Of a stretch of 64,000 bases of DNA, positions 21,807-31,793 are shown one piece after another. Origin of the DNA: Ramlibacter aquaticus (lineage in GTDB: Bacteria > Pseudomonadota > Gammaproteobacteria > Burkholderiales > Burkholderiaceae_C). The DNA is taken from contig NZ_JADDOJ010000007.1 of NCBI RefSeq assembly GCF_015159745.1, positions 1 through 64,000 of the forward strand, written 5' to 3'. Under the pieces are notes generated by a model. It worked only from the letters and a program-made list of their open reading frames with translations. It searched no databases and was not told the DNA's origin. A program made the translations under genes and the position numbers. The number at the start of each line of letters is the position of its first letter. The stretch's first letter is position 1.

Positions 21807-21826
21807 GCGTGCCGGGCCCGGCACGC
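21807..21826. repeat. Perfect 20-bp palindrome in rubrerythrin-Fe-S spacer
   Basis: The arms GCGTGCCGGG and CCCGGCACGC are exact reverse complements with no loop. The palindrome lies in the 182-base spacer between the rubrerythrin gene and the Fe-S oxidoreductase gene. No T-run follows on either strand, so it is not a standard intrinsic terminator. It could be an operator or an mRNA-processing/stability hairpin. Confidence 0.6.
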
Positions 21827-21875
21827 GCCCGGCGCCCCGCGCCACGGGCAGGGCCCGGGCGCGGGGGCGGGCGGC

Positions 21876-22298
21876 TCAGTCGGCCAGCTCGTTCAGGGCC
21901 TTCTGGTAGCGGTTGGCGTGCGAGCGCTCGGCCTTGGCCAGGGTCTCGAACCAGTCCGCGATCTCGTCGAAGCCCTCGTCGCGGGCGGTCTTGGCCATGC
22001 CCGGGTACATGTCGGTGTACTCGTGGGTCTCGCCGGCGACGGCGGCCTTGAGGTTGTCGCGGGTGCTGCCGATCGGCAGGCCGGTGGCCGGGTCACCGCA
22101 CTGCTCCAGCCACTCGAGGTGGCCGTGGGCGTGGCCGGTCTCGCCTTCCGCGGTGGAGCGGAACAGCGCGGCCACGTCGTTCTGGCCCTCGACGTCCGCC
22201 TTGTTTGCGAAATACAGGTAGCGCCGGTTGGCCTGCGACTCGCCCGCGAAGGCGGCCTTCAGGTTCTCTTCCGTCTTGGAGCCTTTGAGTGCTGCCAT
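21876..22298 (-). CDS. Rubrerythrin (single-domain, lacking rubredoxin)
   Basis: A 140-aa ferritin-like di-iron protein. Metal-binding glutamates and histidine lie in four helices: [43 protein letters not shown] and [12 protein letters not shown]. Classical rubrerythrins are about 190 residues with a C-terminal rubredoxin carrying two CxxC; here the protein stops after the ferritin-like domain and has a single Cys, so electrons must come from a separate donor. The ATG follows an AGGAGA site. First gene of the leftward rubrerythrin/Fe-S/DUF3501 group; role in peroxide reduction is inferred from family. Confidence 0.93.
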   Translation of the reverse strand: MAALKGSKTEENLKAAFAGESQANRRYLYFANKADVEGQNDVAALFRSTAEGETGHAHGHLEWLEQCGDPATGLPIGSTRDNLKAAVAGETHEYTDMYPGMAKTARDEGFDEIADWFETLAKAERSHANRYQKALNELAD

Positions 22299-22488
22299 GG
22301 GATTCTCCTGGGGTGGGTTGATGAAAACCGATCTGTGTCCCGCCGTGCGGGTCCACAAGACCGGGCTAGGGTAGCCCTGTGGCGCGACCCCGTCCAATTG
22401 CCGGGGTTTATGCCCCCGATCGCTTTTGGCTATTCCGTCGATAGCAGGGATAGTACGTAGTCCGCGGCCGGGCGACGGCCGCTGCAGC

Positions 22489-22507
22489 CGTTACGATACA
22501 GTAAACG
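22489..22507. promoter_or_regulatory. Imperfect dyad upstream of VOC-monooxygenase operon
   Basis: An AT-richer patch reads CGTTACGAT-A-CAGTAAACG, an imperfect 9+1+9 dyad, with a further ACGGAT/TACGGAT direct repeat just downstream, 30-50 bases before the ATG of the VOC gene. TetR- and MarR-type regulators of monooxygenase operons bind sites of this form, but no adjacent regulator gene is present, so assignment is tentative. Confidence 0.3.
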
Positions 22508-22538
22508 GATTACGGATAGTTGAATCCAGGAGATCGCC

Positions 22539-23153
22539 ATGGCCGCCCTCCCGCAGGACGCCGCGCTGCCCGCGCCGCCCCCCATCCAGCAGCTGCACCA
22601 CTACGCCTACCGGGCCCGCGATGCCGAGGAGACCCGGCACTTCTACGAGGACATCCTGGGCCTGCCGCTCTACCACATCATCCAGAGCGACCACGTGCCC
22701 AGCACGGGCGAGTACTGCCCCTACACCCACTTCTTCTTCCGCCTGCAGGACGGCTCCTTCATCGCCTTCTTCGACCTGGGCGACGACGTGGCGGCCGAGC
22801 CCTCGCCCAACACGCCCCGCTGGGTCAACCACATCGCCTTCCGCGTGGAGTCCATGGACGCCCTGAAGGCCATGAAGGCGCGCCTGGAAGCGCACGGGGT
22901 CGAGGTGCTGGGCATCACGGACCACCACATCTTCCACAGCATCTATTTCTTCGACCCCAACGGCATCCGGCTGGAGCTGAGCGCCCAGCTCGCCGACGAG
23001 TTCCAGATGCTGCAGGAAAGCCGCACCGCGCATGCCCGGCTGGACGCCTGGACCGCGCGCAAGGCGCAGTGGCGGCGCGAGCGCGCCGAGGGCAGGTCCA
23101 CCGCGCCGCTGAAGCCCCAGCAGAACGACCGGCCCGAATTCAACAAGCCCTGA
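22539..23153 (+). CDS. VOC family (glyoxalase/extradiol dioxygenase-like) protein
   Basis: A 204-aa vicinal oxygen chelate protein. Candidate metal ligands are H20 or H21 (LHHYAYR), H98 (NHIAFRV) and E146 (GIRLEL), fitting a mononuclear metal site. The early DAEETRHFYEDILGLPLYH segment is typical of glyoxalase and dioxygenase modules. The tail after about 150 is a charged helical extension. A GGAG site precedes the ATG. The flavin monooxygenase follows four bases downstream, suggesting that the VOC enzyme opens or isomerises a hydroxylated aromatic product; substrate unknown. Confidence 0.88.
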   Translation: MAALPQDAALPAPPPIQQLHHYAYRARDAEETRHFYEDILGLPLYHIIQSDHVPSTGEYCPYTHFFFRLQDGSFIAFFDLGDDVAAEPSPNTPRWVNHIAFRVESMDALKAMKARLEAHGVEVLGITDHHIFHSIYFFDPNGIRLELSAQLADEFQMLQESRTAHARLDAWTARKAQWRRERAEGRSTAPLKPQQNDRPEFNKP

Positions 23154-23157
23154 CGAC

Positions 23158-24876
23158 ATGGACGCCGCCTACGACAAGACCGCCTTCACCAACGGCTACG
23201 AGTTCGCCCAGGGCAACGGCTACCAGCTGCCCGAATACCCCTTCGTGCCGCCGCCCGAACTGGGCAGCGGTGAGCCCGGCCGGCACGCCATCGTCATCGT
23301 GGGTGGCGGCATCACGGGCCTGACGCTGGCGGCCTGCCTGGCCCGGCTGGGCGTGGCGGCCGTGCTGCTGGACGAGGACAACACCGTGGGCGTCAAGGGC
23401 GCCTCCTCGCGCGGCATCTGCTACACGCAGCGCTCGCTGGAGATCTTCGACCGCCTGGGCATCTACGAGCGCATCGCGGCCAAGGGCATCCAGTGGAGCG
23501 TGGGCCGCACCTTCGCGGGCGCCGACGAGGTCTACGCCTTCGACCTGCGCCAGCAGCCGGGCTACAAGCTCTCCTGCCAGCCGCCCTTCATCAACATCCA
23601 GCAGTTCTACATCGAGGCCTTCCTGGTCGACCGCATCCGCGCGCTGGGCCATGTGGACCTGCGCTGGTGCAGCCGGGTGAAGGACTTCGCCCAGGACGAG
23701 GCCGGCGCCCGCCTCACCGTCGGCACGCCCGCGGGCGACTACCTGCTGCACGCGCAGCACGTGGTGGACTGCACCGGCTCGCACAGCCCCTTCCGCCGGT
23801 GGGTGAACGCCTCCGTCACGGCGAAGAAGGGCGACGACCGCTGGTGCATCGCCGACGTGCGCTTCACCAAGCACCCGCCGGTGGAGCGCCACACCTGGAT
23901 CGAGGCGCCCTTCAACGAGAACCGCGCCGTCTGGCAGCACCTGATGGGCGACCAGGTCTGGCGCATCGACTACCAGATGGCCCCCGACGCCGACCCGAAG
24001 GAGGTCAGCCGCGAGGCGGTGGTGCGCGAGCGCCTGGCGCGGCAGTTCGGCGCCGACTGCGAGGTCGAGATCGTCTGGGTGGGGCCCTATGCCTACCGCA
24101 GCGAGTGCATCGACCAGATGCGGCACGGCCGTGTCTTCTTCATGGGCGACGCCGCCAAGGTGGTGAGCCCCTTCGGCGCGCGCGGCGGCAACACCGGCAT
24201 CGCCGACGCCGAGAACCTGGCCTGGAAGCTGGCCCTGGTGGAACGCGGGCGGGCCTCCCCGGCCCTGCTGGACAGCTACCACGCCGAACGCCACGAGGCC
24301 GCGCGCCAGAACGTGATGGTGACCAACCGCACGGCCCGCTTCCTGCGCCCGCAGCCGGGGGTGGAGAAGCTGTTCCGCGACGCCGCGATCAGCCTCGCGC
24401 GCCAGCACCCCTTCGCCCGCCAGCTGGTCAACACCGGCCGCATGGCGGTGGCCAACACCTACACCGCCTCGCCGGCCTGCGGGCCGGGCGGCGGCCAGCC
24501 GGTGCAGAACGTGGAATTCCGCTGGGCGGACGGCTCGCCCGGCACCCTGAACGAGCTGCTGGCCTGGAGCGGCGACGATTTCCTGCTGCTGGTCTTCGGC
24601 GGCGCCAGTCCGGCCGCAGCGGCCCGGCTGCGGGCCCTGGCCGCCAGCGCGCCCGTGCGCTGCGTGCAGGTGCTGGGGGCGGACGAACGGCCCGTGGCGC
24701 GCGAGTTCGTGCGCGACCCGCAGGGCCAGCTGCAGGGCGCCTGCCATGTGTTCGGCCATGCCTGGGCGCTGCTGCGCCCGGATGCGTACCTTGCCGCCAG
24801 CGGCACCCACGTGGATGCGACGCTGGTGGACGCGATGGCCCGCGCCCTGGCGGCGCTGGAGAAGGAGACGGCATGA
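23158..24876 (+). CDS. FAD-dependent aromatic monooxygenase (MhpA-like)
   Basis: A 572-aa group A flavoprotein monooxygenase. It has the dinucleotide-binding GGGITG (49-54) ending in LLDED, a mid-protein DCTGSHSPFRR segment corresponding to the DG region, the FAD-ribityl motif GDAAKVVSPFGARGGNTGIADAENLAWK near 330, and a C-terminal thioredoxin-like domain typical of MhpA/phenol hydroxylase types. The reaction is expected to be NAD(P)H-dependent ring hydroxylation. The ~35-residue N-terminal extension before the Rossmann fold is noteworthy. Translationally coupled to the DUF2783 gene (4-base overlap) and to the VOC gene upstream. Confidence 0.9.
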   Translation: MDAAYDKTAFTNGYEFAQGNGYQLPEYPFVPPPELGSGEPGRHAIVIVGGGITGLTLAACLARLGVAAVLLDEDNTVGVKGASSRGICYTQRSLEIFDRLGIYERIAAKGIQWSVGRTFAGADEVYAFDLRQQPGYKLSCQPPFINIQQFYIEAFLVDRIRALGHVDLRWCSRVKDFAQDEAGARLTVGTPAGDYLLHAQHVVDCTGSHSPFRRWVNASVTAKKGDDRWCIADVRFTKHPPVERHTWIEAPFNENRAVWQHLMGDQVWRIDYQMAPDADPKEVSREAVVRERLARQFGADCEVEIVWVGPYAYRSECIDQMRHGRVFFMGDAAKVVSPFGARGGNTGIADAENLAWKLALVERGRASPALLDSYHAERHEAARQNVMVTNRTARFLRPQPGVEKLFRDAAISLARQHPFARQLVNTGRMAVANTYTASPACGPGGGQPVQNVEFRWADGSPGTLNELLAWSGDDFLLLVFGGASPAAAARLRALAASAPVRCVQVLGADERPVAREFVRDPQGQLQGACHVFGHAWALLRPDAYLAASGTHVDATLVDAMARALAALEKETA

Positions 24877-25064
24877 AGACCCAGCCCAACTTCCAGGACG
24901 CGGACGGCTTCTACGAACAGCTGCTGGACGCCCACACCGGGCTGTCCGAGGCCGAGTCGCAGCTGCTGAACGCCCGGTTGGTGCTGCTGCTGGCCAACCA
25001 GGTGGGCGACGCCCGGCTGCTGGCCGAGTGCATCGCCGCGGCCCGGGACCTGCCCGGCCGCTGA
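24873..25064 (+). CDS. DUF2783 domain protein
   Basis: A 63-aa helical protein with FQDADGFYEQLLDAHTGLSE and LLNARLVLLLANQVGD, matching the small DUF2783 family that typically accompanies flavin monooxygenases. No catalytic residues are apparent; it may be a small subunit or folding partner of the monooxygenase. Its ATG overlaps the monooxygenase stop by four bases, so the two are made together. Last gene of the VOC-monooxygenase-DUF2783 unit. Confidence 0.85.
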   Translation: MKTQPNFQDADGFYEQLLDAHTGLSEAESQLLNARLVLLLANQVGDARLLAECIAAARDLPGR

Positions 25065-25106
25065 GGGGCACCCGCCAGGGGTGGGGCCGGCGCAGGGCCG
25101 GGCCGA

Positions 25107-25112
25107 TAAAAT
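25107..25112 (+). promoter_or_regulatory. Putative -10 box of valS
   Basis: GATAAAATC at 25105-25113 contains TAAAAT, the form of -10 hexamer frequent in betaproteobacterial housekeeping promoters, isolated within GC-rich DNA and about 55 bases before the valS ATG. A convincing -35 is not visible. Confidence 0.45.
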
Positions 25113-25166
25113 CAGCGGTTTAGGGCGCCGCCCACCTGGCGCTGCATTCCCCTGCCTTCCCCACCC

Positions 25167-28001
25167 ATGACCGACACCACCGCCCAACCCGGCCTGAACA
25201 GCCTTGCCAAGTCCTTCGAGCCCGCGGCCATCGAGGCGCGCTGGGGGCCGCTGTGGGAGCAGAAGGGCTATGCCCGCGCCGGCTGGCGCGGCACCGGCCA
25301 GCCCAAGGCCGGCGAGCCCGCCTTCGCCATCCAGCTGCCGCCGCCCAACGTGACCGGCACGCTGCACATGGGCCACGCCTTCAACCAGACCATCATGGAC
25401 AGCCTGGCCCGCTACCACCGGATGCGCGGCTTCAACACCCTGTGGGTGCCGGGCACGGACCACGCGGGCATCGCCACGCAGATCGTGGTGGAGCGCCAGT
25501 TGCAGGAGCAGAAGCTCTCGCGCCACGACCTGGGCCGCAAGAACTTCGTCGCCAAGGTCTGGGAGTGGAAGGAGAAATCCGGCAACACCATCACCTCGCA
25601 GATGCGCCGCATGGGCGACAGCGTGGACTGGTCCATGGAGTACTTCACCATGGACGACAAGTTGTCGAACGTGGTGACCGAGACCTTCGTGCGCCTGTAC
25701 GAGCAGGGCCTGATCTACCGCGGCAAGCGCTTGGTCAACTGGGACCCGGAACTCAAGTCCGCCGTGAGCGACCTGGAGGTGGAGAGCGAGGAGGAGGACG
25801 GATTCCTCTGGCATATCCGCTACCCGCTCAGCGATGGCTCCGGCAGCCTCACCGTGGCCACCACCCGCCCCGAGACCATGCTGGGCGACGTGGCGGTGAT
25901 GGTGCACCCCGAGGACGAGCGCTACACGGCGCTCATCGGCAAGACGGTGACCCTGCCGCTGGTGGGCCGCGAGATCCCGGTCATCGCCGACGCCTACGTG
26001 GACCGCGCCTTCGGCACCGGCGTGGTCAAGGTCACGCCCGCCCATGACGCCAACGACTACGCGGTCGGCCAGCGCCACGGCCTGCCGATGATCGGCGTGC
26101 TGACCCTGGACGCGAAGATCAACGAGAACGCGCCGTCCCAGTACCAGGGCCTGGACCGTTTCAAGGCCCGCAAGGCCGTGGTCGGCGACCTGGAGGCCGG
26201 CGGCTTCCTGGTCGAGACCAAGAAGCACAAGCTGATGGTGCCGCGCTGCGCCCGCACCGGCCAGGTGGTGGAGCCCATGCTCACCGACCAATGGTTCGTG
26301 GCCGTGTCCAAGGTGAGCGACAAGGACCCCACCGGCAAGTCCATCGCGCAGAAGGCCATCGATGCCGTGGCCTCCGGCGAGGTGCGCTTCGTGCCCGAGA
26401 ACTGGGTCAACACCTACAACCAGTGGATGAACAACATCCAGGACTGGTGCATCTCGCGCCAGCTCTGGTGGGGCCACCAGATCCCGGCCTGGTACGACGA
26501 GGCGGGCAACATCTACGTGGCGCGCAGCGAGGCCGAGGCCCAGGCCCAGGCGCCGGGCCGGGTGCTGCGCCGCGACGAGGACGTGCTGGACACCTGGTAT
26601 TCCTCGGCGCTGGTGCCCTTCTCCACGCTGGGCTGGCCCGAGCACACGGCCGACTTCGACCTGTACCTGCCCTCCTCCACCCTGGTGACGGGCTACGAGA
26701 TCATCTTCTTCTGGGTCGCCCGGATGATCATGATGACGACGCACTTCACCGGCCGCGTGCCCTTCCGGGATGTCTACATCCACGGCATGGTGCGCGACAG
26801 CGAAGGCAAGAAGATGTCCAAGTCCGAGGGCAACGTGGTGGACCCGGTGGACCTGATCCAGGGCGCCGACCTGGACACGCTGGTGCACAAGTCCACCGTG
26901 GGCCTGCGCAAGCCCGAGACCGCGCCCAAGGTGGCGGCCCGCGTGAAGAAGGAGTTCCCGCAGGGCATGCCGGCCTACGGCGCCGACGCGCTGCGCTTCA
27001 CCATGGCCAGCTACGCCAGCCTGGGCCGCAACATCAACTTCGACACCAAGCGTTGCGAGGGCTATCGCAACTTCTGCAACAAGCTCTGGAACGCCTCGCG
27101 CTTCGTGCTGATGAACTGCGAGGGCCAGGACCTGGCCGAAGCGGGCGCCGCGCTCACGCAGGCCGACCGCTGGATCGTCTCGCGCCTGCAGCGCGCCGAG
27201 GCCGAGGTGGCCAAGGGCTTCGCCGAGTACCGCCTGGACAACGTGGCCAGCGCGATCTACCAGTTCGTCTGGGACGAGTTCTGCGACTGGTACCTGGAGA
27301 TCGCCAAGGTGCAGGTGCAGACCGGCGACGCGGCGCAGCAGCGCGGCACCCGCCGCACGCTGATGCGCGTGCTGGAGGCCATCCTGCGCCTGGCGCACCC
27401 GGTGATCCCCTTCATCACCGAGGAGCTGTGGCAGGTGGTCGCGCCCATCGCCGGCAAGACGGGCGAGACCATCAGCACGGCGCCCTACCCCGAAACCAAC
27501 GCCCAGGCGGTGGACCCCGGGGCCGAGGCCTGGATGGCGCGCCTGAAGTCGGTGGTGGACGCCTGCCGCAACCTGCGCGGCGAGATGGCGGTGTCGCCCT
27601 CCACGCGCCTGCCGGCCTACGTGCATGCCGAAGCGCCCGCCGCGGCCGAGTTCATGCGCGAGATCGCGCCGGTGCTGCAGGCCCTGGCCAAGCTCAGCGA
27701 GGTGAAGGTGTTCGCCAGCGAGGCCGAATGGTCCCAGGCGGCGCAGGCCGCGCCCGTGGCCGTGGCCGCCGACGCCCGGCTGTGCCTGTTCATGGAGATC
27801 GACGTGGCGGCCGAGAAGGCCCGCCTCGGCAAGGAAGCCGACCGGCTGCGCGGCGAAGTGGCCAAGGCCCAGGGCAAGCTGGCCAACGAGGCTTTCGTGG
27901 CCAAGGCGCCCCCCGCCGTGATCGCGCAGGAGCGCGAGCGCATCGCGGGCTTCACGGCCACGCTGGCGCGCATCGAGTCACAGCTGCAGCGCCTGGGCTG
28001 A
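25167..28001 (+). CDS. valS: Valyl-tRNA synthetase
   Basis: A 944-aa class I aminoacyl-tRNA synthetase charging tRNA-Val. The HIGH-type motif is HMGH ([12 protein letters not shown] near 65-76) and the KMSKS loop is KKMSKSEGN near 548-556. The CP1 editing domain with [10 protein letters not shown] and its own proofreading function lies about 200-350. Anticodon-binding helical domain follows, and the C-terminal ~65 residues form the expected ValRS coiled coil ([16 protein letters not shown]). Length is normal. Monocistronic, rightward, with its own putative promoter. Confidence 0.98.
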   Translation: MTDTTAQPGLNSLAKSFEPAAIEARWGPLWEQKGYARAGWRGTGQPKAGEPAFAIQLPPPNVTGTLHMGHAFNQTIMDSLARYHRMRGFNTLWVPGTDHAGIATQIVVERQLQEQKLSRHDLGRKNFVAKVWEWKEKSGNTITSQMRRMGDSVDWSMEYFTMDDKLSNVVTETFVRLYEQGLIYRGKRLVNWDPELKSAVSDLEVESEEEDGFLWHIRYPLSDGSGSLTVATTRPETMLGDVAVMVHPEDERYTALIGKTVTLPLVGREIPVIADAYVDRAFGTGVVKVTPAHDANDYAVGQRHGLPMIGVLTLDAKINENAPSQYQGLDRFKARKAVVGDLEAGGFLVETKKHKLMVPRCARTGQVVEPMLTDQWFVAVSKVSDKDPTGKSIAQKAIDAVASGEVRFVPENWVNTYNQWMNNIQDWCISRQLWWGHQIPAWYDEAGNIYVARSEAEAQAQAPGRVLRRDEDVLDTWYSSALVPFSTLGWPEHTADFDLYLPSSTLVTGYEIIFFWVARMIMMTTHFTGRVPFRDVYIHGMVRDSEGKKMSKSEGNVVDPVDLIQGADLDTLVHKSTVGLRKPETAPKVAARVKKEFPQGMPAYGADALRFTMASYASLGRNINFDTKRCEGYRNFCNKLWNASRFVLMNCEGQDLAEAGAALTQADRWIVSRLQRAEAEVAKGFAEYRLDNVASAIYQFVWDEFCDWYLEIAKVQVQTGDAAQQRGTRRTLMRVLEAILRLAHPVIPFITEELWQVVAPIAGKTGETISTAPYPETNAQAVDPGAEAWMARLKSVVDACRNLRGEMAVSPSTRLPAYVHAEAPAAAEFMREIAPVLQALAKLSEVKVFASEAEWSQAAQAAPVAVAADARLCLFMEIDVAAEKARLGKEADRLRGEVAKAQGKLANEAFVAKAPPAVIAQERERIAGFTATLARIESQLQRLG

Positions 28002-28030
28002 CCGCTGGCGGGCCGGCCCTGCGTCCGCCC

Positions 28031-29023
28031 TCAGCGGGACAGGCCGGCGCGCTGGCTGTCGAAGAAGTCCGCCGTCTCCTCGACGCCCGAGACGTCGAAG
28101 GCGCCGGCGCCCAGCGCCAGGGTGTCGTGCAGGCGGTGCGCCACGTACCAGCTCGCGCGCTGCCGTGCTTCGCGCGTGTGCGAGCCCAGGCGCGGCGTGA
28201 GCACCAGGTTGCGCAGCTCGTGCAGGGGCGTGCCGCGGGCGGCGAAGCCGGCATCGGCGCCGTCCAGCATGCAGGCCTCGATGCGGCCGTCGGTCAGGGC
28301 CGCCGCCAGGGCCTGCGCATCGAACAGCTCGGAGCGGCTGATGCCCACCCACAGCTGGCCCGGCCGGCAATGGGCCAGCACGCGGTCGTTGAAGAAGCCC
28401 TGGTAGCGCGAGGCGTACATGACCTGCAGCGACACCGCGTCCGCCTGGGCCAGCACCTCGGGCAGCGACAGCGGCTGGATGCCCAGGCTCTGCCAGAGCG
28501 GGGCGTTGCGGTGCACCGCCGGGTCGTAGCCCACCAGCTTCACGCCCAGGCTGCCCAGCATCAGGGCCAGCGCATGGGCCGCCGGCGCCAGCCCGACGAT
28601 GCCCACGGTGCTGCCGTGCAGCTCACGCCCGAGCCGGGGTTCGGCGTGGCGGTCGCCGGCCAGGGCCGCCGCTATGCCGCGGCGGTACAGCAGCAGCAGG
28701 CCGGTGAGCAGGTATTCGGCATTGGAGCGCACGTTGGCGCTGCCGGCCTGGATCACGCGCACGCCGCGGTCGCGGCAGGCTTCCAGGTCGGTGTTGTCGG
28801 TGCCCGCGTGCAGGCGGGCCACGGCCCGCAGCACCGGCGCGAAATCGAGCAGGTCGCGGGTCACCACCACCTTGCGCGGCAGCACCAGGGCCTGGGCGTT
28901 GTACAAGGCCTTGCGCAGCGCGCTCAGGTCGGCCGCGAGCTCGGGCCGGCACTCCACGTTGTGACGCGCCCCAAGCCATTCCTGCGCTTCGGGCAGCAGC
29001 CGTTCCACCAGTAATATGTTCAC
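28031..29023 (-). CDS. D-isomer 2-hydroxyacid dehydrogenase homologue with degenerate active site
   Basis: A 330-aa protein with the two-domain fold of D-2-hydroxyacid dehydrogenases (SerA/PdxB-like): VARLHAGTDNTDLEAC, ANVRSNAEYLLTGLL and GIVGLAP all align with family landmarks. However, key positions are altered. The NAD loop GLGxxG reads GLAPAAH, the catalytic Glu of the LDVFE motif is Asp (LDGAD), and the catalytic His of TPHxG is Arg (TPRLGSHT); the Arg of the NxxRG motif seems kept (ISRSE). It may be catalytically changed or non-catalytic. Starts at GTG after an AAGGA site, divergent from galU. Confidence 0.8.
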   Translation of the reverse strand: MNILLVERLLPEAQEWLGARHNVECRPELAADLSALRKALYNAQALVLPRKVVVTRDLLDFAPVLRAVARLHAGTDNTDLEACRDRGVRVIQAGSANVRSNAEYLLTGLLLLYRRGIAAALAGDRHAEPRLGRELHGSTVGIVGLAPAAHALALMLGSLGVKLVGYDPAVHRNAPLWQSLGIQPLSLPEVLAQADAVSLQVMYASRYQGFFNDRVLAHCRPGQLWVGISRSELFDAQALAAALTDGRIEACMLDGADAGFAARGTPLHELRNLVLTPRLGSHTREARQRASWYVAHRLHDTLALGAGAFDVSGVEETADFFDSQRAGLSR

Positions 29024-29129
29024 GCGGTTGCGTCCTTGTCTTACAGGAACGGCTGAACTTCAACCAGATACTGGCAAGCCAACTGCTCGAAAAACGGGCA
29101 GACTTTAGCGAGAAACACCACAGCAGTCC

Positions 29130-30020
<891 letters not shown>

Positions 30021-30062
30021 TCCCCGGCGGCGGCGGCGCCGGCCAGGCGGGCCGGGCCGACT

Positions 30063-30290
30063 TCAGCGCCGCTTGAGCACGTGGACGAATTCCTCGCCCA
30101 CGGTCTGCTGCTCCACCAGCTCGTTGCCCGTCTGCTTGCAGAAGGCCTGGAAGTCGCGCAGCGAGCCCGGGTCCGTGGCGACCACGCGCAGCAGCTGGCC
30201 GGACTGCATGTCCGACAGCGCCTTCTTGGCCTTGAGGATGGGCAGCGGGCAGTTCAGCCCGCGGGTGTCGATGTCCTTGTCGATGTTCAT
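30063..30290 (-). CDS. TusA family sulfurtransferase
   Basis: A 75-aa SirA/TusA-fold protein with the diagnostic CPLP motif (GLNCPLPILKAKKAL, catalytic C14). TusA proteins carry persulfide sulfur for tRNA thiolation, molybdenum cofactor work or sulfur oxidation. A second Cys (C50 region, AFCKQTG) is not part of the canonical motif. Convergent with galU and 15 bases after the Nudix gene on the same strand; cysM is upstream of both, so sulfur metabolism is a plausible shared theme. Confidence 0.92.
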   Translation of the reverse strand: MNIDKDIDTRGLNCPLPILKAKKALSDMQSGQLLRVVATDPGSLRDFQAFCKQTGNELVEQQTVGEEFVHVLKRR

Positions 30291-30305
30291 GTGGTGTGCG
30301 TGGGG

Positions 30306-30839
30306 TCAGAGGCGCTGGGCCATGTCCATGAAGCGGGGCTCGTGGCCGCGGCTCTTGAGGAAGTCGGCCAGCGCGTAGCCGGTGCCGGCCGGCCAGCACA
30401 ACACGTCCTCGGGGGCATACAGCTTGTACTCGGCCAGCTCGGGCGACAGCCGGACCTCGCCCTCGCAGACCGCGTGGTAGGCGATGATGACCTGGTTCAT
30501 GCGCATGAACTCGTAGGCCCCGACCAGCGTGAGCGGCCCGGCGTCCAGGTTGGTTTCTTCCTTGATCTCGCGGGCGATGCCCTCCTGCGGGGACTCGCCG
30601 GCCTCCATGAAGCCCGTGATCAGCGCGAAGCGGCGCCCCGGCCAGGCGGCGTTGCGGGCGAGCAGGATCTGCCCCTGGTACTCGACGATGCCCGCCAGCA
30701 CGGGCGTGGGGTTGTTCCAGTGCGTCCAGCCGCAGGACGCGCAGCGCAGGCGCTCCTTGTGGCCGCCATCCTCCAGCTGCGCGATGGGCTGCAGCGGGTA
30801 GGCACAGCTGGGGCAGTAGCGCCAGACGGGGTCGTTCAT
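30306..30839 (-). CDS. Nudix hydrolase with N-terminal zinc ribbon
   Basis: A 177-aa Nudix pyrophosphohydrolase. Zinc-ribbon cysteines C9, C12, C33 and C36 precede a complete Nudix box G76-x5-E82-x7-REIKEET (to L98) for Mg2+-dependent cleavage of a nucleoside diphosphate linked to X. NudC-type NADH pyrophosphatases also carry a zinc ribbon but have a SQPWPFPxS motif after the box, which is missing here, so NADH specificity is not supported. Lies seven bases after cysM and 15 before the tusA-like gene, all leftward. Confidence 0.9.
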   Translation of the reverse strand: MNDPVWRYCPSCAYPLQPIAQLEDGGHKERLRCASCGWTHWNNPTPVLAGIVEYQGQILLARNAAWPGRRFALITGFMEAGESPQEGIAREIKEETNLDAGPLTLVGAYEFMRMNQVIIAYHAVCEGEVRLSPELAEYKLYAPEDVLCWPAGTGYALADFLKSRGHEPRFMDMAQRL

Positions 30840-30846
30840 CGCGGGC

Positions 30847-31758
30847 TCAGGCCGGGAACACGCCGGTGGAGAGGTAACGGTCGCCGCGGTCGCAGACGAT
30901 GAAGGCGATGGTGGCGTCCCGCACCGTCTTGGCGATCTCCTGCGCGACCCAGCAGGCGCCGGCGGCCGAGATGCCGGCGAAGATGCCTTCCTCGCGGGCG
31001 AGGCGGCGGCACATCTCCTCGGCCTCGTCCTGCGTCACGGACACCTGCTCGTCCACGGTGGAGGCGTCGTAGATGCGCGGCATGTACTCCTGCGGCCACT
31101 TGCGGATGCCCGGAATGCGCGAGCCCGGGGCGGGCTGGGCGCCGATGATGCGCACCTGCGGGTTCTTCTCCTTCAGGAAGCGCGACACCCCGGTGATGGT
31201 TCCGGTGGTGCCCATGGCGCTCACGAAGTGGGTGATGCGCCCGCCGGTCTGCTCCCACAGCTCGGGGCCGGTGGTCTCGTAGTGGATGCGCGGGTTGTCG
31301 GCGTTCGCGAACTGGTCCAGCACCTTGCCCTGGCCTTCGCGCTGCATGTTCTCGGCCAGGTCACGCGCGTACTCCATGCCGCCGCTCTTGGGCGTGAGCA
31401 GCAGCTCGGCGCCGAAGGCCTTCATGGTCTGGGCACGTTCGATGGAGAGGTCCTCCGGCATGATGAGCAGCATGCGGTAGCCCTTGATGGCGGCGGCCAT
31501 GGCCAGCGCGATGCCGGTGTTGCCCGAGGTGGCTTCGATCAGCGTGTCGCCGGGCTTGATCTCGCCGCGCTCCTCGGCGCGCCGGATCATGGACAGGGCC
31601 GGCCTGTCCTTCACGGAACCGGCGGGGTTGTTGCCTTCGAGCTTGCCGAGCACCACGTTGTTGCGCTCGCGGTTGGCCTCCGCGCCGATGCGCTGCAGCG
31701 CGACCAGCGGGGTCTTGCCGACCGCGTCCTCGATGGTGGGATAGCGGTGGGATTGCAT
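30847..31758 (-). CDS. cysM: Cysteine synthase B (O-acetylserine sulfhydrylase)
   Basis: A 303-aa fold-type II PLP enzyme making cysteine from O-acetylserine and sulfide or thiosulfate. The PLP lysine is K50 (NNPAGSVKDRPA), the substrate loop TSGNTGIALA begins near 76, the glycine-rich phosphate loop is SAMGTTGTITG, and the IxGxQP segment reads IIGAQPAPGSRIPGIRKWP, which is CysM rather than CysK type. The ATG at 31758 (MQSHRYPTIEDAVG) was chosen; the longer ORF would run across the tRNA-Leu gene. First gene of the leftward cysM-Nudix-TusA group. Confidence 0.95.
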   Translation of the reverse strand: MQSHRYPTIEDAVGKTPLVALQRIGAEANRERNNVVLGKLEGNNPAGSVKDRPALSMIRRAEERGEIKPGDTLIEATSGNTGIALAMAAAIKGYRMLLIMPEDLSIERAQTMKAFGAELLLTPKSGGMEYARDLAENMQREGQGKVLDQFANADNPRIHYETTGPELWEQTGGRITHFVSAMGTTGTITGVSRFLKEKNPQVRIIGAQPAPGSRIPGIRKWPQEYMPRIYDASTVDEQVSVTQDEAEEMCRRLAREEGIFAGISAAGACWVAQEIAKTVRDATIAFIVCDRGDRYLSTGVFPA

Positions 31759-31793
31759 GCGCGCACTGTGCCATACTTGTGGCCCGCCCTCCC

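Noticed and set aside
28031..29023. Pseudogene call for the degenerate hydroxyacid dehydrogenase
   Set aside because: The frame is intact over full family length with native codon use and a ribosome-binding site; altered residues alone do not show loss of the gene.
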